From: Aeromonas allosaccharophila
Lineage (GTDB): Bacteria > Pseudomonadota > Gammaproteobacteria > Enterobacterales > Aeromonadaceae
NCBI RefSeq assembly: GCF_000819685.1
Contig: NZ_CDBR01000066.1
Coordinates: 62,001 to 126,000 of the forward strand
DNA length: 64,000 nucleotides
Direction of reading: 5' to 3'
The position numbers and the translations under genes were made by a program. Shown here in pieces: positions 37,244 to 46,412 of this stretch (its first letter is position 1; every line of letters starts with the position of its first letter). The notes beneath the pieces are model-generated. The model worked only from the letters and a program-made list of their open reading frames with translations, had not been told where the DNA came from and searched no databases.

Positions 37244-38122
37244 TTATTCGCTATCCTGCGCCTGTTCGCCTGCTTGCGCCTGCGCGGCACCGGCATCGGT
37301 CAGGGTGATGGCGTTATCTTCGATGACAATCTTGCCCTGCTTGTAGAGGCCGCCGATCGCCTTCTTGAAGGTGCCCTTGCTCATGCTGAACAGCTTGTAG
37401 ATGAGCTCGGGTTCGCTCTTGTCACCCACCGCCAGGCTGCCGCCCTGCTTTCTCATCCGGCTCAGAATGCGCTCACCGGCGTCATCGACCCGCGCCAGAC
37501 CCGGTTTTTGCAGGGTCAGATCCAGCTTGCCATCTTCGCGCACCTGCTTGACCCAGGCAGTTTGCGGCCGACCGGTCATCACCCGGCCAAACACTTCGTT
37601 CTTGAACAGCATGCCGGGATACTGGCCGTTGACGATCACCTTGATGCCAAGGGGCGAGTGTTCACCCGGCAGCGCGGTCACTTCGTCACCGACTTTGAAA
37701 TTGCTGCCGGCCGGGGTCAGGAAACGCTCGATGCGGCTGGTGCCAACCATGCGCCCTTCGTTATCCAGTTGCAGACGCACCAGATAGACGTGGCCCACCT
37801 GCATCGGCTTGTTCTGCTCGCGGCTGGGCACGAACAGATCCTTTTTCATGCCCCAGTCGAGGAAGGCACCAATCTTGTTGGCATTGACCACTTTCAGACC
37901 GGCAAATTCGTCCACCATGGCAAATGGCTTGTCGGTGGTGATCACCGGCTCGCAATCGGCATCCAGATAGAGGAAGACCTGCACGCTATCCCCCTCTTTC
38001 ACCCCTTCCGGCAGTTGACGCTTGGGCAGCAGCAGTTCACCGTATTCATCGGCCGCAAGCCAGGCGCCACGGTCTTCGAGTTCAACGACGGTGAGGGTGT
38101 TCATCTTGCCAATCTGTATCAT
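37244..38122 (-). CDS. cvfB: S1-like RNA-binding protein CvfB (YitL family)
   Basis: 292-residue protein with tandem S1-like domains and a C-terminal winged helix. Segments: IGKMNTLTVVELEDRGAWLAADEYGELLLPKR, GAFLDWGMKKDLFVPSREQ and FSMSKGTFKKAIGGLYKQGKIVIED. In Staphylococcus, CvfB affects virulence gene expression; its role here is unknown. ATG 38122 chosen for AGAGAG spacing. Confidence 0.9.
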   Translation of the reverse strand: MIQIGKMNTLTVVELEDRGAWLAADEYGELLLPKRQLPEGVKEGDSVQVFLYLDADCEPVITTDKPFAMVDEFAGLKVVNANKIGAFLDWGMKKDLFVPSREQNKPMQVGHVYLVRLQLDNEGRMVGTSRIERFLTPAGSNFKVGDEVTALPGEHSPLGIKVIVNGQYPGMLFKNEVFGRVMTGRPQTAWVKQVREDGKLDLTLQKPGLARVDDAGERILSRMRKQGGSLAVGDKSEPELIYKLFSMSKGTFKKAIGGLYKQGKIVIEDNAITLTDAGAAQAQAGEQAQDSE

Positions 38123-38354
38123 GGTGCTCTCTTTTTTCATTACCCGGATGGGCCAACTGATCCATGGCCCCTATGGGCGCGCATGTTACCTCAAGAGCGG
38201 TGATCTGGCCTAGTCCCCAAGCCACCAAGGGCCGCCATTTCGCCGCTATCTTACCCGCCAATGGTGATTAAATCGCCAAACAGGCGGCCATTTACTGCAA
38301 ATAACCCCACTTTTAGGTAGACTTCGCGGCTGTTCAAATCCAGAGGAACTGTCG

Positions 38355-39569
38355 ATGAACCCATCCACTCGTACCCGCCTGCTCAATCAATGGATCCAGA
38401 GCCACAGCCAGCAAGACATGACCTACCCGGCCCTGCACGGTTTTCTCTGTGCCCGTCTGCTGGGGCCGACAAGCCCTGACTGGCAACGCCCGCTGGCTGG
38501 TTTGCTGGAACAGGATGCCGAGCTGGATGAGAAGAGTGCAGAGGCCCTCAACCACCTGATCGCCGAGCTGGAAGCCCAGGCCGACGACGCCCAGCTGGCT
38601 CTGCCTAGCCAATGCCGCCTGCCCAGCGATAACCCGGAGCAGGTGTTCGAGCAGAGCCATCCCCTCGGTCAGTGGTGCTACGGTTTCAGCCAGGGCTTTG
38701 CCACCTGGCCCAAGCCGAAGGATTTGAACGACCCGACTACCCAGTACCGCTTCAGTCTGGCCGCCGAGCTGAGCCTGTTTCGCGACAAACAGATGGCCCA
38801 GATGCTCTATAGCGCCGCCGCCAGCGAACTCCCCTTTGTCGAGTTCTGCAAACGCCAGCGCCAGAACATGAAAACCGCCCTCAACCAGTTGCTCAACCTC
38901 GACCAGTATCAGGCCGCCCCCAGCGCTAATGTCGCCCTTAATGGCGAGCAGGCCCAGCAGTGGCAGAGCTGGTTCGAGCTGGCCGACAGCTGCCGCGATC
39001 ATCAGGCCCGCCTCGGCTGGTTCGAGAAGATCATCGCCGATGCCACTCCGCTCTTTGATGAAGCCTTCTGGCAACAAATCGCCGGCCACGGCTGGAGTGC
39101 CCCCGAACTGCGCCCTCTGCTGGCCGCCAGAGCCGGCCGCGCCGACTGCCTGTTGCGCCTTGGCAAACTGGGTGAAGCCAAAGCGGAGTATCTGGCGCTG
39201 CTGACAATCTGCGTAGCCGACGAACCGGGTTGCCGCTACAACCTCTCCACCCTCTATGCACTGCAAGGGGATTGGCAGGCGCTGGCCGCCCTGCTGGTGC
39301 GCTTCGATGAAGCTTCCAGCTGGTTGCTCTATAACAAGGCGCTGATGGTCTTTGCCACCGAGGGTGCCGAGGCGGCCAAGCCCCACTTGATGGTCGCCAT
39401 CGAGGCCAACCCGCACATTCCGGCCTGCCTGCTGGGTCAGCGCAAGCTGCCCAAACAGGAGCCGCAGAGCTGGCAAGCGGGCAGCCGTGATGAGGCCGCG
39501 CTCTACGCCCTGCACACCCGCGAGGCCTGGCTCAAGCAGAATGCCCTCATCTGGTTGCGTAAAGGCTGA
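38355..39569 (+). CDS. UPF0149 (YecA/YgfB-like) N-terminus with TPR-like C-terminus
   Basis: 404-residue cytoplasmic protein. Residues about 20-190 resemble UPF0149 (YPALHGFLCARLLGP, then LGQWCYGFSQGFATWP). Residues about 200-395 look like helical tetratricopeptide repeats (RADCLLRLGKLGEAKAEYLALL, CRYNLSTLYALQGDWQALAALL). The zinc tail of YecA is absent. Function unknown; a scaffold role is possible. Confidence 0.75.
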   Translation: MNPSTRTRLLNQWIQSHSQQDMTYPALHGFLCARLLGPTSPDWQRPLAGLLEQDAELDEKSAEALNHLIAELEAQADDAQLALPSQCRLPSDNPEQVFEQSHPLGQWCYGFSQGFATWPKPKDLNDPTTQYRFSLAAELSLFRDKQMAQMLYSAAASELPFVEFCKRQRQNMKTALNQLLNLDQYQAAPSANVALNGEQAQQWQSWFELADSCRDHQARLGWFEKIIADATPLFDEAFWQQIAGHGWSAPELRPLLAARAGRADCLLRLGKLGEAKAEYLALLTICVADEPGCRYNLSTLYALQGDWQALAALLVRFDEASSWLLYNKALMVFATEGAEAAKPHLMVAIEANPHIPACLLGQRKLPKQEPQSWQAGSRDEAALYALHTREAWLKQNALIWLRKG

Positions 39570-39739
39570 ACAACGATGGCTTAAAATCCCGTCGGTCAGA
39601 CCCGGTTTTTCCTTGAGGGCGTGCGCCACCGCACATTTCATCGCAACCGGGTCAGACAAATCAGCTTGAGTTTCGTATCATCAATGTCAAAGTATCAAAA
39701 GAAACTGCATCTGATGCAGCCGTCACAGCAGGGTGTAAT

Positions 39740-40204
39740 ATGTCAAAAATCATAGCGTTACTCGCTCACTACCCGCCCTATCAGTTGGTACATGCCGCCG
39801 AGATGCTACGGGATACCTTCGAACAGTTTTATGAACAACGTTACCAGCTGACCGTGCCGCAATGGCGCCTGATGATGGTGCTCGGCCCCAACTACCCCAT
39901 CAGCCAGAAAGAGCTGGTCGAGGCGAGCGGCATGGACAAGGTGCGCATCTCCCGCGAGATCCGCCGCCTGGTCGAAAAAGGGATCATCTTCACCGAGAGC
40001 AGCGAGCAAGACAAACGCATCAGCCTGGTCTCCCTCACCAATGCCGGTCTCGCTCTTTTCCTGCAGCTCAAGAGTGAAGCTGGCAGCTGGCAACATACCC
40101 TGACCGACTATCTGCCGAGCGAATCCCGCGAGGCGATCCGCCAGCATCTGCACAGCGTCAGCGCCGCCATCGAGCAACTGCAATCGCTGGATCGGGAGAA
40201 GTGA
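39740..40204 (+). CDS. MarR-family transcriptional regulator
   Basis: 154-residue winged-helix repressor family. Recognition region ISQKELVEASGMDKVRISREIRRLVEKGIIF and wing SEQDKRISLVSLTNAG. It is followed 2 bases after its stop by a DUF4250 gene, probably in one operon. Ligand and targets unknown. Confidence 0.92.
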   Translation: MSKIIALLAHYPPYQLVHAAEMLRDTFEQFYEQRYQLTVPQWRLMMVLGPNYPISQKELVEASGMDKVRISREIRRLVEKGIIFTESSEQDKRISLVSLTNAGLALFLQLKSEAGSWQHTLTDYLPSESREAIRQHLHSVSAAIEQLQSLDREK

Positions 40205-40206
40205 TC

Positions 40207-40395
40207 ATGGATTTGAAAAAGTTCGCCACCATGGATATCAACATGCTGCTGAGCGTCGTCAATATGCAGCTGCGTGATCGCTATGACGATCTGGATGATC
40301 TCTGCAAGGCGCAGGAGATCGATCAGGAAGCACTGAAAGCGCGACTCGCCAGCGGCGATTTTCACTACCAACCAGCGCAGAAACAGTTCAGATAA
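40207..40395 (+). CDS. DUF4250 domain-containing small protein
   Basis: 62-residue protein (MDLKKFATMDINMLLSVVNMQLRD..., ends HYQPAQKQFR), matching the short DUF4250 family. ATG 40207 has GGAGAAG 6 bases upstream, inside the end of the marR gene. Function unknown. Confidence 0.8.
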   Translation: MDLKKFATMDINMLLSVVNMQLRDRYDDLDDLCKAQEIDQEALKARLASGDFHYQPAQKQFR

Positions 40396-40479
40396 GGATA
40401 GGTAGCGGGATCGGGATCACAGCGCCAGTGATGGCGCTGGCTCTGCGGTAAAAACCTGATATGGTCTGAAGAGCCCCAA

Positions 40480-40507
40480 CAGGGTGATGCACGGATACAT
40501 CACCCTG
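40480..40507. repeat. Perfect 10-bp inverted repeat upstream of the 59-residue gene
   Basis: CAGGGTGATG and CATCACCCTG separated by CACGGATA, located 52 bases before ATG 40559. It could be a repressor operator or an RNA hairpin in the leader. There is no T-run. Confidence 0.6.
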
Positions 40508-40558
40508 TCACAAGAGGGCATTAACATCGTTTCAGGTGAGCAAACCAAGGATGACCCC

Positions 40559-40738
40559 ATGATATTGATGACCCGACAGAGCCTGTTGATCACGCTATGT
40601 ACTCTGTTGATGATCAGCCTCTTCACGCCCCAATTGCCGCAAAGCACCGAACAGTGGCTGACCACCCTGTTGCTTGGCCTGCTGGTCGCGGTGGCAATGC
40701 TGCTGGTGCGTGGTTGTCGCCGTTTTATGATGGAGTAG
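40559..40738 (+). CDS. 59-residue two-span membrane protein
   Basis: Two hydrophobic helices (SLLITLCTLLMISLF and LTTLLLGLLVAVAMLLV) joined by a polar loop with PQLPQSTEQ, ending in a basic tail (RGCRRFMME). AAGGAT precedes ATG. No family recognised. The upstream inverted repeat suggests separate control. Confidence 0.6.
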   Translation: MILMTRQSLLITLCTLLMISLFTPQLPQSTEQWLTTLLLGLLVAVAMLLVRGCRRFMME

Positions 40739-40803
40739 TGACTCCGCCAGAGCTTTTAGATGGGTCGCTTGCCGCGATACTCTTTGTAGCAATACATCGA
40801 ACC

Positions 40804-40833
40804 AAAAAACAAACGCAGCCTGATGGCTGCGTT
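40804..40833 (-). terminator. azoR terminator
   Basis: AACGCAGCC-TGAT-GGCTGCGTT hairpin; on the minus strand it runs into TTGTTTTTT. Confidence 0.85.
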
Positions 40834-40890
40834 GTGGTATCTGGCGGGGCTACCTCTTAAAGAGAAAGCCCTTTCCTTGTTATAGAGCCC

Positions 40891-41478
40891 TTAGATAGCC
40901 AGGGTTTCCAGCTGCGCCTTGGCTGCTTCCATCCCCTTGCTCTGGGCATCCGGCCCCATCCCCATCCCTTCGGCGTAGATGAAATCCACCTCTTTGATAC
41001 CGATGAAACCGAGCACGGTACGCATGTAGGGGGTCACCAGATCGGTGGTGCTGCCGACGTGCATGCCGCCGCGGGGGCTGATCACCAGCGCACGGGTATT
41101 CTCAACCATGCCGACCGGGCCGGTCTCGGTGTAGCGGAAAGTAACACCGGCGCGAGCCACCAGATCGATCCAGTTTTTCAGCTGGGTCGGGATGTTGAAG
41201 TTGTACATAGGGGCAGCAATCACCACCAGATCGCTCGCTTTGAGTTCGGCGATCAGCTCGTCGGACTGGGCGATCACCGCCAGCTGACGTTCGCTCAGGT
41301 TATCACCACCGCGCAGGCCGGAGGCCAGCTCGCCATCCAGTACCGGCAGGTTGAGGGCGGCCAGATCCCGCACGGTGACGGCATCATCTTGATGGTCAGC
41401 CAGGAAACCGTCGATCAGGGCGTTGGATTGGGAATATTGACCCAGGATGCTGGATTTGAGTACGAGGATATTGGCCAT
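40891..41478 (-). CDS. azoR: FMN-dependent NADH-azoreductase
   Basis: 195-residue flavodoxin-like NADH:quinone/azo oxidoreductase. FMN-binding regions: [14 protein letters not shown] (phosphate site), [16 protein letters not shown] and [12 protein letters not shown] 41478 with GGAG upstream gives the family start [10 protein letters not shown]; a longer frame is not coding. Confidence 0.94.
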   Translation of the reverse strand: MANILVLKSSILGQYSQSNALIDGFLADHQDDAVTVRDLAALNLPVLDGELASGLRGGDNLSERQLAVIAQSDELIAELKASDLVVIAAPMYNFNIPTQLKNWIDLVARAGVTFRYTETGPVGMVENTRALVISPRGGMHVGSTTDLVTPYMRTVLGFIGIKEVDFIYAEGMGMGPDAQSKGMEAAKAQLETLAI

Positions 41479-41704
41479 GGTGAAACTCCATTTGGTTGTC
41501 GGTTGAACAGCGTTGCTGTCGATGGAGGTCACTCTAAACATTGTGCTTATTTGCTGATAGCGAAAATAGATGCTCAACTTGTTCAAAATTTTTGATGCAA
41601 GGCCATTTCCTCGCCAGCCAGCCTCGCGGCCGCGCTTCAACCCTTGGCAGAACAAACGATTGCCGTTATGATCCGCCGCACTTTTTTCCAGCGACCCGGA
41701 TCCC

Positions 41705-42595
41705 ATGATACCCTCGCGCAGGCACTCTCCTTTGGCCGGTGCAGTCTGGATGATGGTGGCAGGACTCTGCTTCGCCGCCGTCAACAGCCTGAGCCAGTAT
41801 GTCAGCTTCAAACTCGGCCTTGCCTCTACCCAGGTCGCCTTCCATCAATACCTGATCGCCCTGGTCTGCCTGCTGCCCTGGCTGGTTCGTCACGGCTTGC
41901 GCCAATCCCTGATGACCAATCAGTTCCGGCTGCACCTGTTGCGGGTATTGCTGGCGGTAGTCGGCATCCAGCTCTGGCTCTGGGCACTGGCGTTCCCCGT
42001 CCCCATCTGGCAGGGGATCGCCCTGCTGATGACCTCACCGCTGTTTGCCACCCTGGGTTCTGCCCTGCTGCTCAAGGAGCAGGTGAGCCGCGCCCGCATA
42101 CTGGCCACCCTGGCGGGCTTTGCCGGTGCCATGGTGATCCTCGCCCCCTGGACTGACGAATTCAACTGGGCCTCCCTGCTGCCGGTGGCGGCGGCGCTGT
42201 TCTGGGCCGGTTACTCCCTGATGGTGCGCTATCAGGCAGCCAACGAATCATCCCACACCATAGTGGTCTACCTGCTGATCTTCAGCACCCCGTTCAACGT
42301 CATGCTGGCGCTGCCGGAGTGGCAGTGGCCGAGTGAGAGCCAATGGCTGCTGGTAGCCGCCTCCGGCGTGCTGACGGCGCTGGCCCAGATGTCCATCGCC
42401 CGCGCTTACAGCGTGGCGGAGGCCTCCTTCGTACAGCCTTTCGATTTTGCCAAGCTGCCGATGAACGTGCTGGCTGGCTGGCTGGTATTTGGCTGGGCGC
42501 CCCCCGGCCGTCTGTGGCTTGGCGCCGCCATCATCATTGGCGCCATTACCTTGCTGACCCATCTGGAGCAGCGCGCTCACAAACCCGTTTCCTGA
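41705..42595 (+). CDS. EamA/DMT-family transporter
   Basis: 296-residue inner-membrane protein with ten hydrophobic segments in two EamA repeats ([18 protein letters not shown] and [18 protein letters not shown] begin each half). Substrate unknown; relatives export amino acids or metabolites. Divergent from azoR. Confidence 0.88.
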   Translation: MIPSRRHSPLAGAVWMMVAGLCFAAVNSLSQYVSFKLGLASTQVAFHQYLIALVCLLPWLVRHGLRQSLMTNQFRLHLLRVLLAVVGIQLWLWALAFPVPIWQGIALLMTSPLFATLGSALLLKEQVSRARILATLAGFAGAMVILAPWTDEFNWASLLPVAAALFWAGYSLMVRYQAANESSHTIVVYLLIFSTPFNVMLALPEWQWPSESQWLLVAASGVLTALAQMSIARAYSVAEASFVQPFDFAKLPMNVLAGWLVFGWAPPGRLWLGAAIIIGAITLLTHLEQRAHKPVS

Positions 42596-42692
42596 GGTAC
42601 GCCATGCGTGCCTCTTTTTTTGCCCGCTATTCCCGCAATCACGTGTGCAATAGCGGCCATCAACAGTGACCAACGACATCAGGAGAGATCGT

Positions 42693-43871
42693 ATGTTTGG
42701 AACCGCAACCCGCCCCGGTGCCACCCGTGCCCTGCTGCTGGGCTCCGGCGAACTTGGCAAGGAGGTCGCCATCGAGTTGCAACGGTTCGGGATCGAAGTG
42801 ATCGCCGCCGACCGCTACCCCAATGCCCCCGCCATGCAGGTGGCCCACGCAGCCCATGTGCTGGACATGCTCGATGGCAACGCACTGCGTGCCCTGGTTG
42901 CCGAGGTTAACCCCGACCTCATCATCCCCGAGATTGAAGCGATCGCCACCGATACCCTGGCCGCTCTCGAGCAAGAGGGGGTCAAGGTAGTGCCCAACGC
43001 CTGCGCCACCCAGCTCACCATGAATCGGGAAGGGATCCGCCGCCTCGCCGCCGAGACCCTGGGTCTGCCCACCTCCCCCTACCGCTTTGCCCAGAGCAAG
43101 GAGGAGTTTGTCGCCGCCGTCGAGGCCATCGGCCTGCCCTGCGTGGTGAAACCGGTGATGAGTTCATCCGGCAAAGGGCAGAGCGTTTTGCGCGATCTCG
43201 TCAAGATCGATGACAGCTGGACTTACGCCCAGGAGGGTGGTCGCGCCGGTCGTGGCAAGGTGATCGTCGAAGGCTTCGTCCCCTTCGAATACGAAATCAC
43301 CCTGCTCACGGTACGCGCCATCGATGGCATTCACTTCTGCGAGCCGATCGGCCACCGGCAGGAAGATGGCGACTACCGCGAATCCTGGCAGCCGCAGGCG
43401 ATGAGCGAGCTGGCGCTGGCCCGCTCCAAAGAGGTGGCCGCCAAGGTGGTTGAAGCCCTCGGTGGTTACGGCCTGTTCGGGGTCGAACTCTTTATCAAAG
43501 GCGACGAGGTGTGGTTCAGCGAAGTCTCACCCCGCCCCCACGACACCGGCATGGTGACCCTGATCTCGCAGGATCTCTCCGAATTCGCCCTGCATGTGCG
43601 CGCCATTCTGGGGCTGCCGGTTGGCACCATCACCCAGTACGGGCCGAGCGCATCTGCCGTGGTGCTGCGCGAAGGGCACAGCCAGAATATCCGCTATCAG
43701 GGGATTTGCGAGGCGTTGGCGCTGGTGCCGGGCGCCCAGCTGCGGCTGTTTGGCAAACCGGAGATCGCCGGTCGCCGCCGTCTTGGCGTGGCGCTGGCCC
43801 GCGCAGAGGATTGCCAGGATGCGGTGGAAAACGCCAAAGCCGTGGCCGCCAGGGTCGAGGTGATGTTCTAA
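42693..43871 (+). CDS. purT: Formate-dependent phosphoribosylglycinamide formyltransferase (GART 2)
   Basis: 392-residue ATP-grasp enzyme making FGAR from GAR, formate and ATP in purine synthesis. N-terminal [25 protein letters not shown]-grasp core [14 protein letters not shown] and [17 protein letters not shown] 42693 follows AGGAGAG; the longer frame adds 9 residues. Confidence 0.97.
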   Translation: MFGTATRPGATRALLLGSGELGKEVAIELQRFGIEVIAADRYPNAPAMQVAHAAHVLDMLDGNALRALVAEVNPDLIIPEIEAIATDTLAALEQEGVKVVPNACATQLTMNREGIRRLAAETLGLPTSPYRFAQSKEEFVAAVEAIGLPCVVKPVMSSSGKGQSVLRDLVKIDDSWTYAQEGGRAGRGKVIVEGFVPFEYEITLLTVRAIDGIHFCEPIGHRQEDGDYRESWQPQAMSELALARSKEVAAKVVEALGGYGLFGVELFIKGDEVWFSEVSPRPHDTGMVTLISQDLSEFALHVRAILGLPVGTITQYGPSASAVVLREGHSQNIRYQGICEALALVPGAQLRLFGKPEIAGRRRLGVALARAEDCQDAVENAKAVAARVEVMF

Positions 43872-43891
43872 GGGCTTTTTTTGCCACAGCA

Positions 43892-43907
43892 AAACAAACG
43901 TTTGCCG
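43892..43907. promoter_or_regulatory. PurR-box-like palindrome between purT and hxpB
   Basis: Core CAAACGTTTG sits in a 16-base window matching the E. coli PurR consensus ACGCAAACGTTTGCGT at 12 positions. It lies after purT and before hxpB, so its target is unclear. Weak evidence. Confidence 0.3.
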
Positions 43908-43921
43908 ATGTGATCGGGCGC

Positions 43922-43944
43922 AAGGGGCATGGCAATGCCCCTTT
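43922..43944 (+). terminator. purT terminator
   Basis: AAGGGGCAT-GGCA-ATGCCCCTT followed by TT, downstream of purT. Confidence 0.75.
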
Positions 43945-43998
43945 TGCATTTCCCCGTCAGGCTTATAATCCCCTCTTCAAATTTGTCAGGAGTACAAG

Positions 43999-44658
43999 AT
44001 GTTAGCTGCCGTGATCTTCGATATGGATGGTGTTCTGATCGACTCGGAACCATTTTGGCAACGTGCCCAGATCGCCGTTTTCTCCGAACTGGGTCACCCC
44101 CACACCGTCGAGGATTGTGAATCGACCATCGGCGTGCGCATCGATCAGCTGGTCGCCCACTGGTATCGCCTGCGCCCGTGGAGCGGCCCGACCCAGGAAG
44201 AGGTGGTACAGCGCATTCTGGATCGGGTCAACGCCCTCATTCTGAGCGAAGGTCAGGCCAAAGCCGGTGTGCTGGACGCGCTCGACCTTATCGAAGCGCG
44301 CGGGCTGAAAGTGGGTCTGGCCACCTCATCCCCCTTTGCCATGGCAGAGGCGGTGCTCGGCAAACTCGGCATTCGCGATCGCTTTATGGCGGTTCACTCC
44401 GCGGAAATCGAGCGTTTCGGCAAACCGCACCCGGATGTCTATATCCACGCCGCCGAAAAGCTGGGGGTGGAACCGGTTCATTGTCTGGCCATCGAGGACA
44501 GCTTCACCGGCCTGCTGGCAGCCAAGGCGGCCTCCATGACCGCGCTGATCGTGCCGGATCCTGCTTTAGTCGGCGACCCACGCCTTGCCATCGCCAACTA
44601 CCAGCTCGGCTCACTGGCCGAACTCAATAGCGAGATGCTGGACAGCTGGGTCAAATAA
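43999..44658 (+). CDS. hxpB: Hexitol/2-deoxyglucose-type sugar phosphatase (HxpB/YniC)
   Basis: 219-residue HAD phosphatase. Motif I DMDGVLIDSE with catalytic Asp pair (residues 9 and 11), motif II ATSS, motif III KPHPDVYI, motif IV IEDSFTG. Closest to E. coli YniC, which dephosphorylates hexitol phosphates and 2-deoxyglucose-6-phosphate. The last 33 codons are repeated as a non-identical copy just downstream. Confidence 0.92.
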   Translation: MLAAVIFDMDGVLIDSEPFWQRAQIAVFSELGHPHTVEDCESTIGVRIDQLVAHWYRLRPWSGPTQEEVVQRILDRVNALILSEGQAKAGVLDALDLIEARGLKVGLATSSPFAMAEAVLGKLGIRDRFMAVHSAEIERFGKPHPDVYIHAAEKLGVEPVHCLAIEDSFTGLLAAKAASMTALIVPDPALVGDPRLAIANYQLGSLAELNSEMLDSWVK

Positions 44659-44686
44659 GCCAGCGAGAGGCGCTGATCGTTCCATG

Positions 44687-44788
44687 TACCCGGCGTTGGT
44701 CGGAGATCCGCGTCTGGCCATCGCCAACTACCAGCTCCGCTCACTGGCCGAGCTCAATAGCGAGATTCTGGCCAGCTGGGTCAAGTAA
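44687..44788 (+). pseudogene. Partial duplicate of the hxpB 3' end
   Basis: About 100 bases encode P-ALVGDPRLAIANYQL-R-SLAELNSEILASWVK plus stop, nearly the same as the last 33 residues of hxpB but with several silent and three amino acid changes. There is no start or upstream HAD domain. It looks like the tail of a second hxpB paralog lost by recombination between tandem copies. Confidence 0.85.
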
Positions 44789-44827
44789 CGCCTCCCGGCG
44801 CCTCTTAGCACACACATTCTCATGCTC

Positions 44828-44852
44828 ACAGGGGGCATCCAGCCCCCTGTGA
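44828..44852. terminator. Strong hairpin after the hxpB remnant
   Basis: CACAGGGGGC-ATCCA-GCCCCCTGTG stem without a clear T-run. A second stem (GATTGCCA/TGGCAATC) follows at once. Either could end hxpB transcripts. Confidence 0.5.
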
Positions 44853-45059
44853 TTGCCAAACAACCATTGGCAATCCCCTCTTTTCACCGGTCATTCGCAA
44901 CCAGATTCCCCCTCTCACACACGACCCGCCCAATCAGTCGCAATCGGTCATCTCTCTGGCTTGATCTCTGTCATAAACGTGCGTTTGCTCGCGGTTAACC
45001 CCCTTCAGCCCGACTAGAATCAGGGTAGATAGGCGGCCCCAGGGCCCGAGGAGGTTATC

Positions 45060-45263
45060 ATGATCGAGTACACCAGCAAGCGCATCGTCTGCCCCCACTG
45101 TGGCCACCACACCATGGTCGAGCTGGATGCCAGCCAGGGTGATCAGGAGTTCTACGAAGATTGCATGGCCTGTTGCAATCCGATCCATCTGCGGCTCCAT
45201 CGCGACGAAGCCCGCGACTGTTTGCAGTTGTTTGTGGATGCGGACGACGAGCAGATGTTTTGA
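45060..45263 (+). CDS. CPXCG motif-containing cysteine-rich protein
   Basis: 67-residue protein with CPHCG at residues 11-15 and C-x2-C (CMACC) near residues 35-39, a probable zinc ribbon. The family is conserved and small; function unknown. GAGGAGG precedes ATG. Confidence 0.88.
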   Translation: MIEYTSKRIVCPHCGHHTMVELDASQGDQEFYEDCMACCNPIHLRLHRDEARDCLQLFVDADDEQMF

Positions 45264-45643
45264 ATCTATGTCCTGAACAATGGTCCTGAACAGTCGATGT
45301 CCGGAACACAGGCAACCCAACGGGTAAAATGCCAGTCAGTCAAGTCTGGCTGGCATTGTTTTTATTAGCTTTTGAATCGCTTTGCTGCCAGTGCTGCAGG
45401 TTGGTCCGAAGCGCCTCCCACCGCTCTTGCCGTATTCCTCTCGCCTTCTTGCTGCGCAGGTCAAGCCCCTGTCGGTTGCCAGCTGCGTTTCTCATCCTCC
45501 TCACTGGTTGCTCGGGAGAACTGCCCCTATAACTTGCCCAAAAGCGGAGAGTGCCGAAGGGTATCGTCAGGCCCATCAACACTGCCTGTCAGCAAGCTGA
45601 CCATTGCAAACGTGATGAAGAGTATTTTGGAAACATATTCTTA

Positions 45644-45699
45644 TTGCAGATAACAACTTGCAGATAACCACTTGCAGATAACCACTTGCAGATAACAAC
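45644..45699. repeat. Four tandem 14-bp iterons
   Basis: TTGCAGATAACAAC, then twice TTGCAGATAACCAC, then TTGCAGATAACAAC. The two outer and the two inner copies are identical to each other; outer and inner differ at one base. The array ends one base before the operator upstream of tetR. Confidence 0.9.
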
Positions 45700-45700
45700 C

Positions 45701-45724
45701 AAAACCAAATCTCAAATTGGTCAC
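45701..45724. promoter_or_regulatory. Operator-like site upstream of tetR
   Basis: AACCA-N11-TTGGTCAC shares 16 of 24 positions, including the full right arm TTGGTCAC, with the palindrome upstream of the RND operon. It ends 3 bases before the -35 element of the predicted tetR promoter. Confidence 0.55.
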
Positions 45725-45727
45725 TCG

Positions 45728-45756
45728 TTGTCAATCTGACTATGGCGCGTTAACAT
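45728..45756 (+). promoter_or_regulatory. Predicted promoter of the TetR regulator
   Basis: TTGTCA, 17-base spacer, TAACAT, 33 bases before ATG 45790. Confidence 0.45.
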
Positions 45757-45789
45757 TCCAAATCCCCTGTATGGCAGTCAGAGAGAAAG

Positions 45790-46410
45790 ATGATGAGTGA
45801 AGAAAACAGCACTCCTGCGCTGAATCGAGGCCCTGTTGATCACGATGTACGGGATCAGATTATGGTTGCAGCCACCGAGCATTTCCGCCGCTACGGCTAT
45901 GGCAAGACCACAGTGTCTGATTTGGCAAAATCAATCGGATTTTCAAAGGCATACATTTACAAATTCTTCGCATCCAAGCAGGCGATTGGCGAGAGTATTT
46001 GTGCAAACTGCCTCGATGAAATCCAGGAGGATGTTCGAAGAGCGATTGAACAGGTTGATCAGCCGCCCGAGAAGCTGCGCCGGATGTTTCAAGAGATCAT
46101 CAAGGCAAGTTGTCGGTTGTTCTCCGCTGATCGAAATCTCTATGAAATAGCGGCTTCAGCCGCAGCAGAACGCTGGCAAGCCACCCTCGTCTATGAGCAG
46201 AACATCCAGACATTACTGCAAGATATCCTGCTGGAGGGGCGTAAAACCGGTGACTTTGAGCGAAAAACCCCGTTGGATGAAATAACTGCGGCAATTTATC
46301 TTGTTATGAGGCCCTATTTAAACCCCCTCATGCTGCAACACAACTTCGACTGCATTGACAAGGCACCGACCCAGTTGTCTAACCTGGTGCTGCGCAGCCT
46401 CGCACCATAA
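45790..46410 (+). CDS. TetR-family repressor of the RND efflux operon
   Basis: 206-residue regulator. N-terminal HTH: DQIMVAATEHFRRYGYGKTTVSDLAKSIGFSKAYIYKFFASKQAI (about residues 21-65). The C-terminal ligand domain is unlike well-known drug repressors. It lies just upstream of the pump on the same strand. Nearly the same operator half-site (TTGGTCAC or TTTGGTCAC) lies before it and before the pump genes, which supports auto-repression and pump repression. Codon use is more AT-rich than flanking housekeeping genes. Confidence 0.9.
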   Translation: MMSEENSTPALNRGPVDHDVRDQIMVAATEHFRRYGYGKTTVSDLAKSIGFSKAYIYKFFASKQAIGESICANCLDEIQEDVRRAIEQVDQPPEKLRRMFQEIIKASCRLFSADRNLYEIAASAAAERWQATLVYEQNIQTLLQDILLEGRKTGDFERKTPLDEITAAIYLVMRPYLNPLMLQHNFDCIDKAPTQLSNLVLRSLAP

Positions 46411-46412
46411 TA

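Larger units (their letters stand above)
45264..45789 (+). promoter_or_regulatory. Control region upstream of the tetR-RND operon
   Basis: 526 bases without a supported gene, lower in GC than the flanks. It holds a four-copy 14-bp iteron (45644-45699), a TetR-type operator (45701-45724), and a promoter TTGTCA-17-TAACAT (45728-45756) for the regulator. Confidence 0.6.

Noticed and set aside
45644-45699. CRISPR array
   Set aside because: Units are 14 bases with no spacers and no cas genes nearby.
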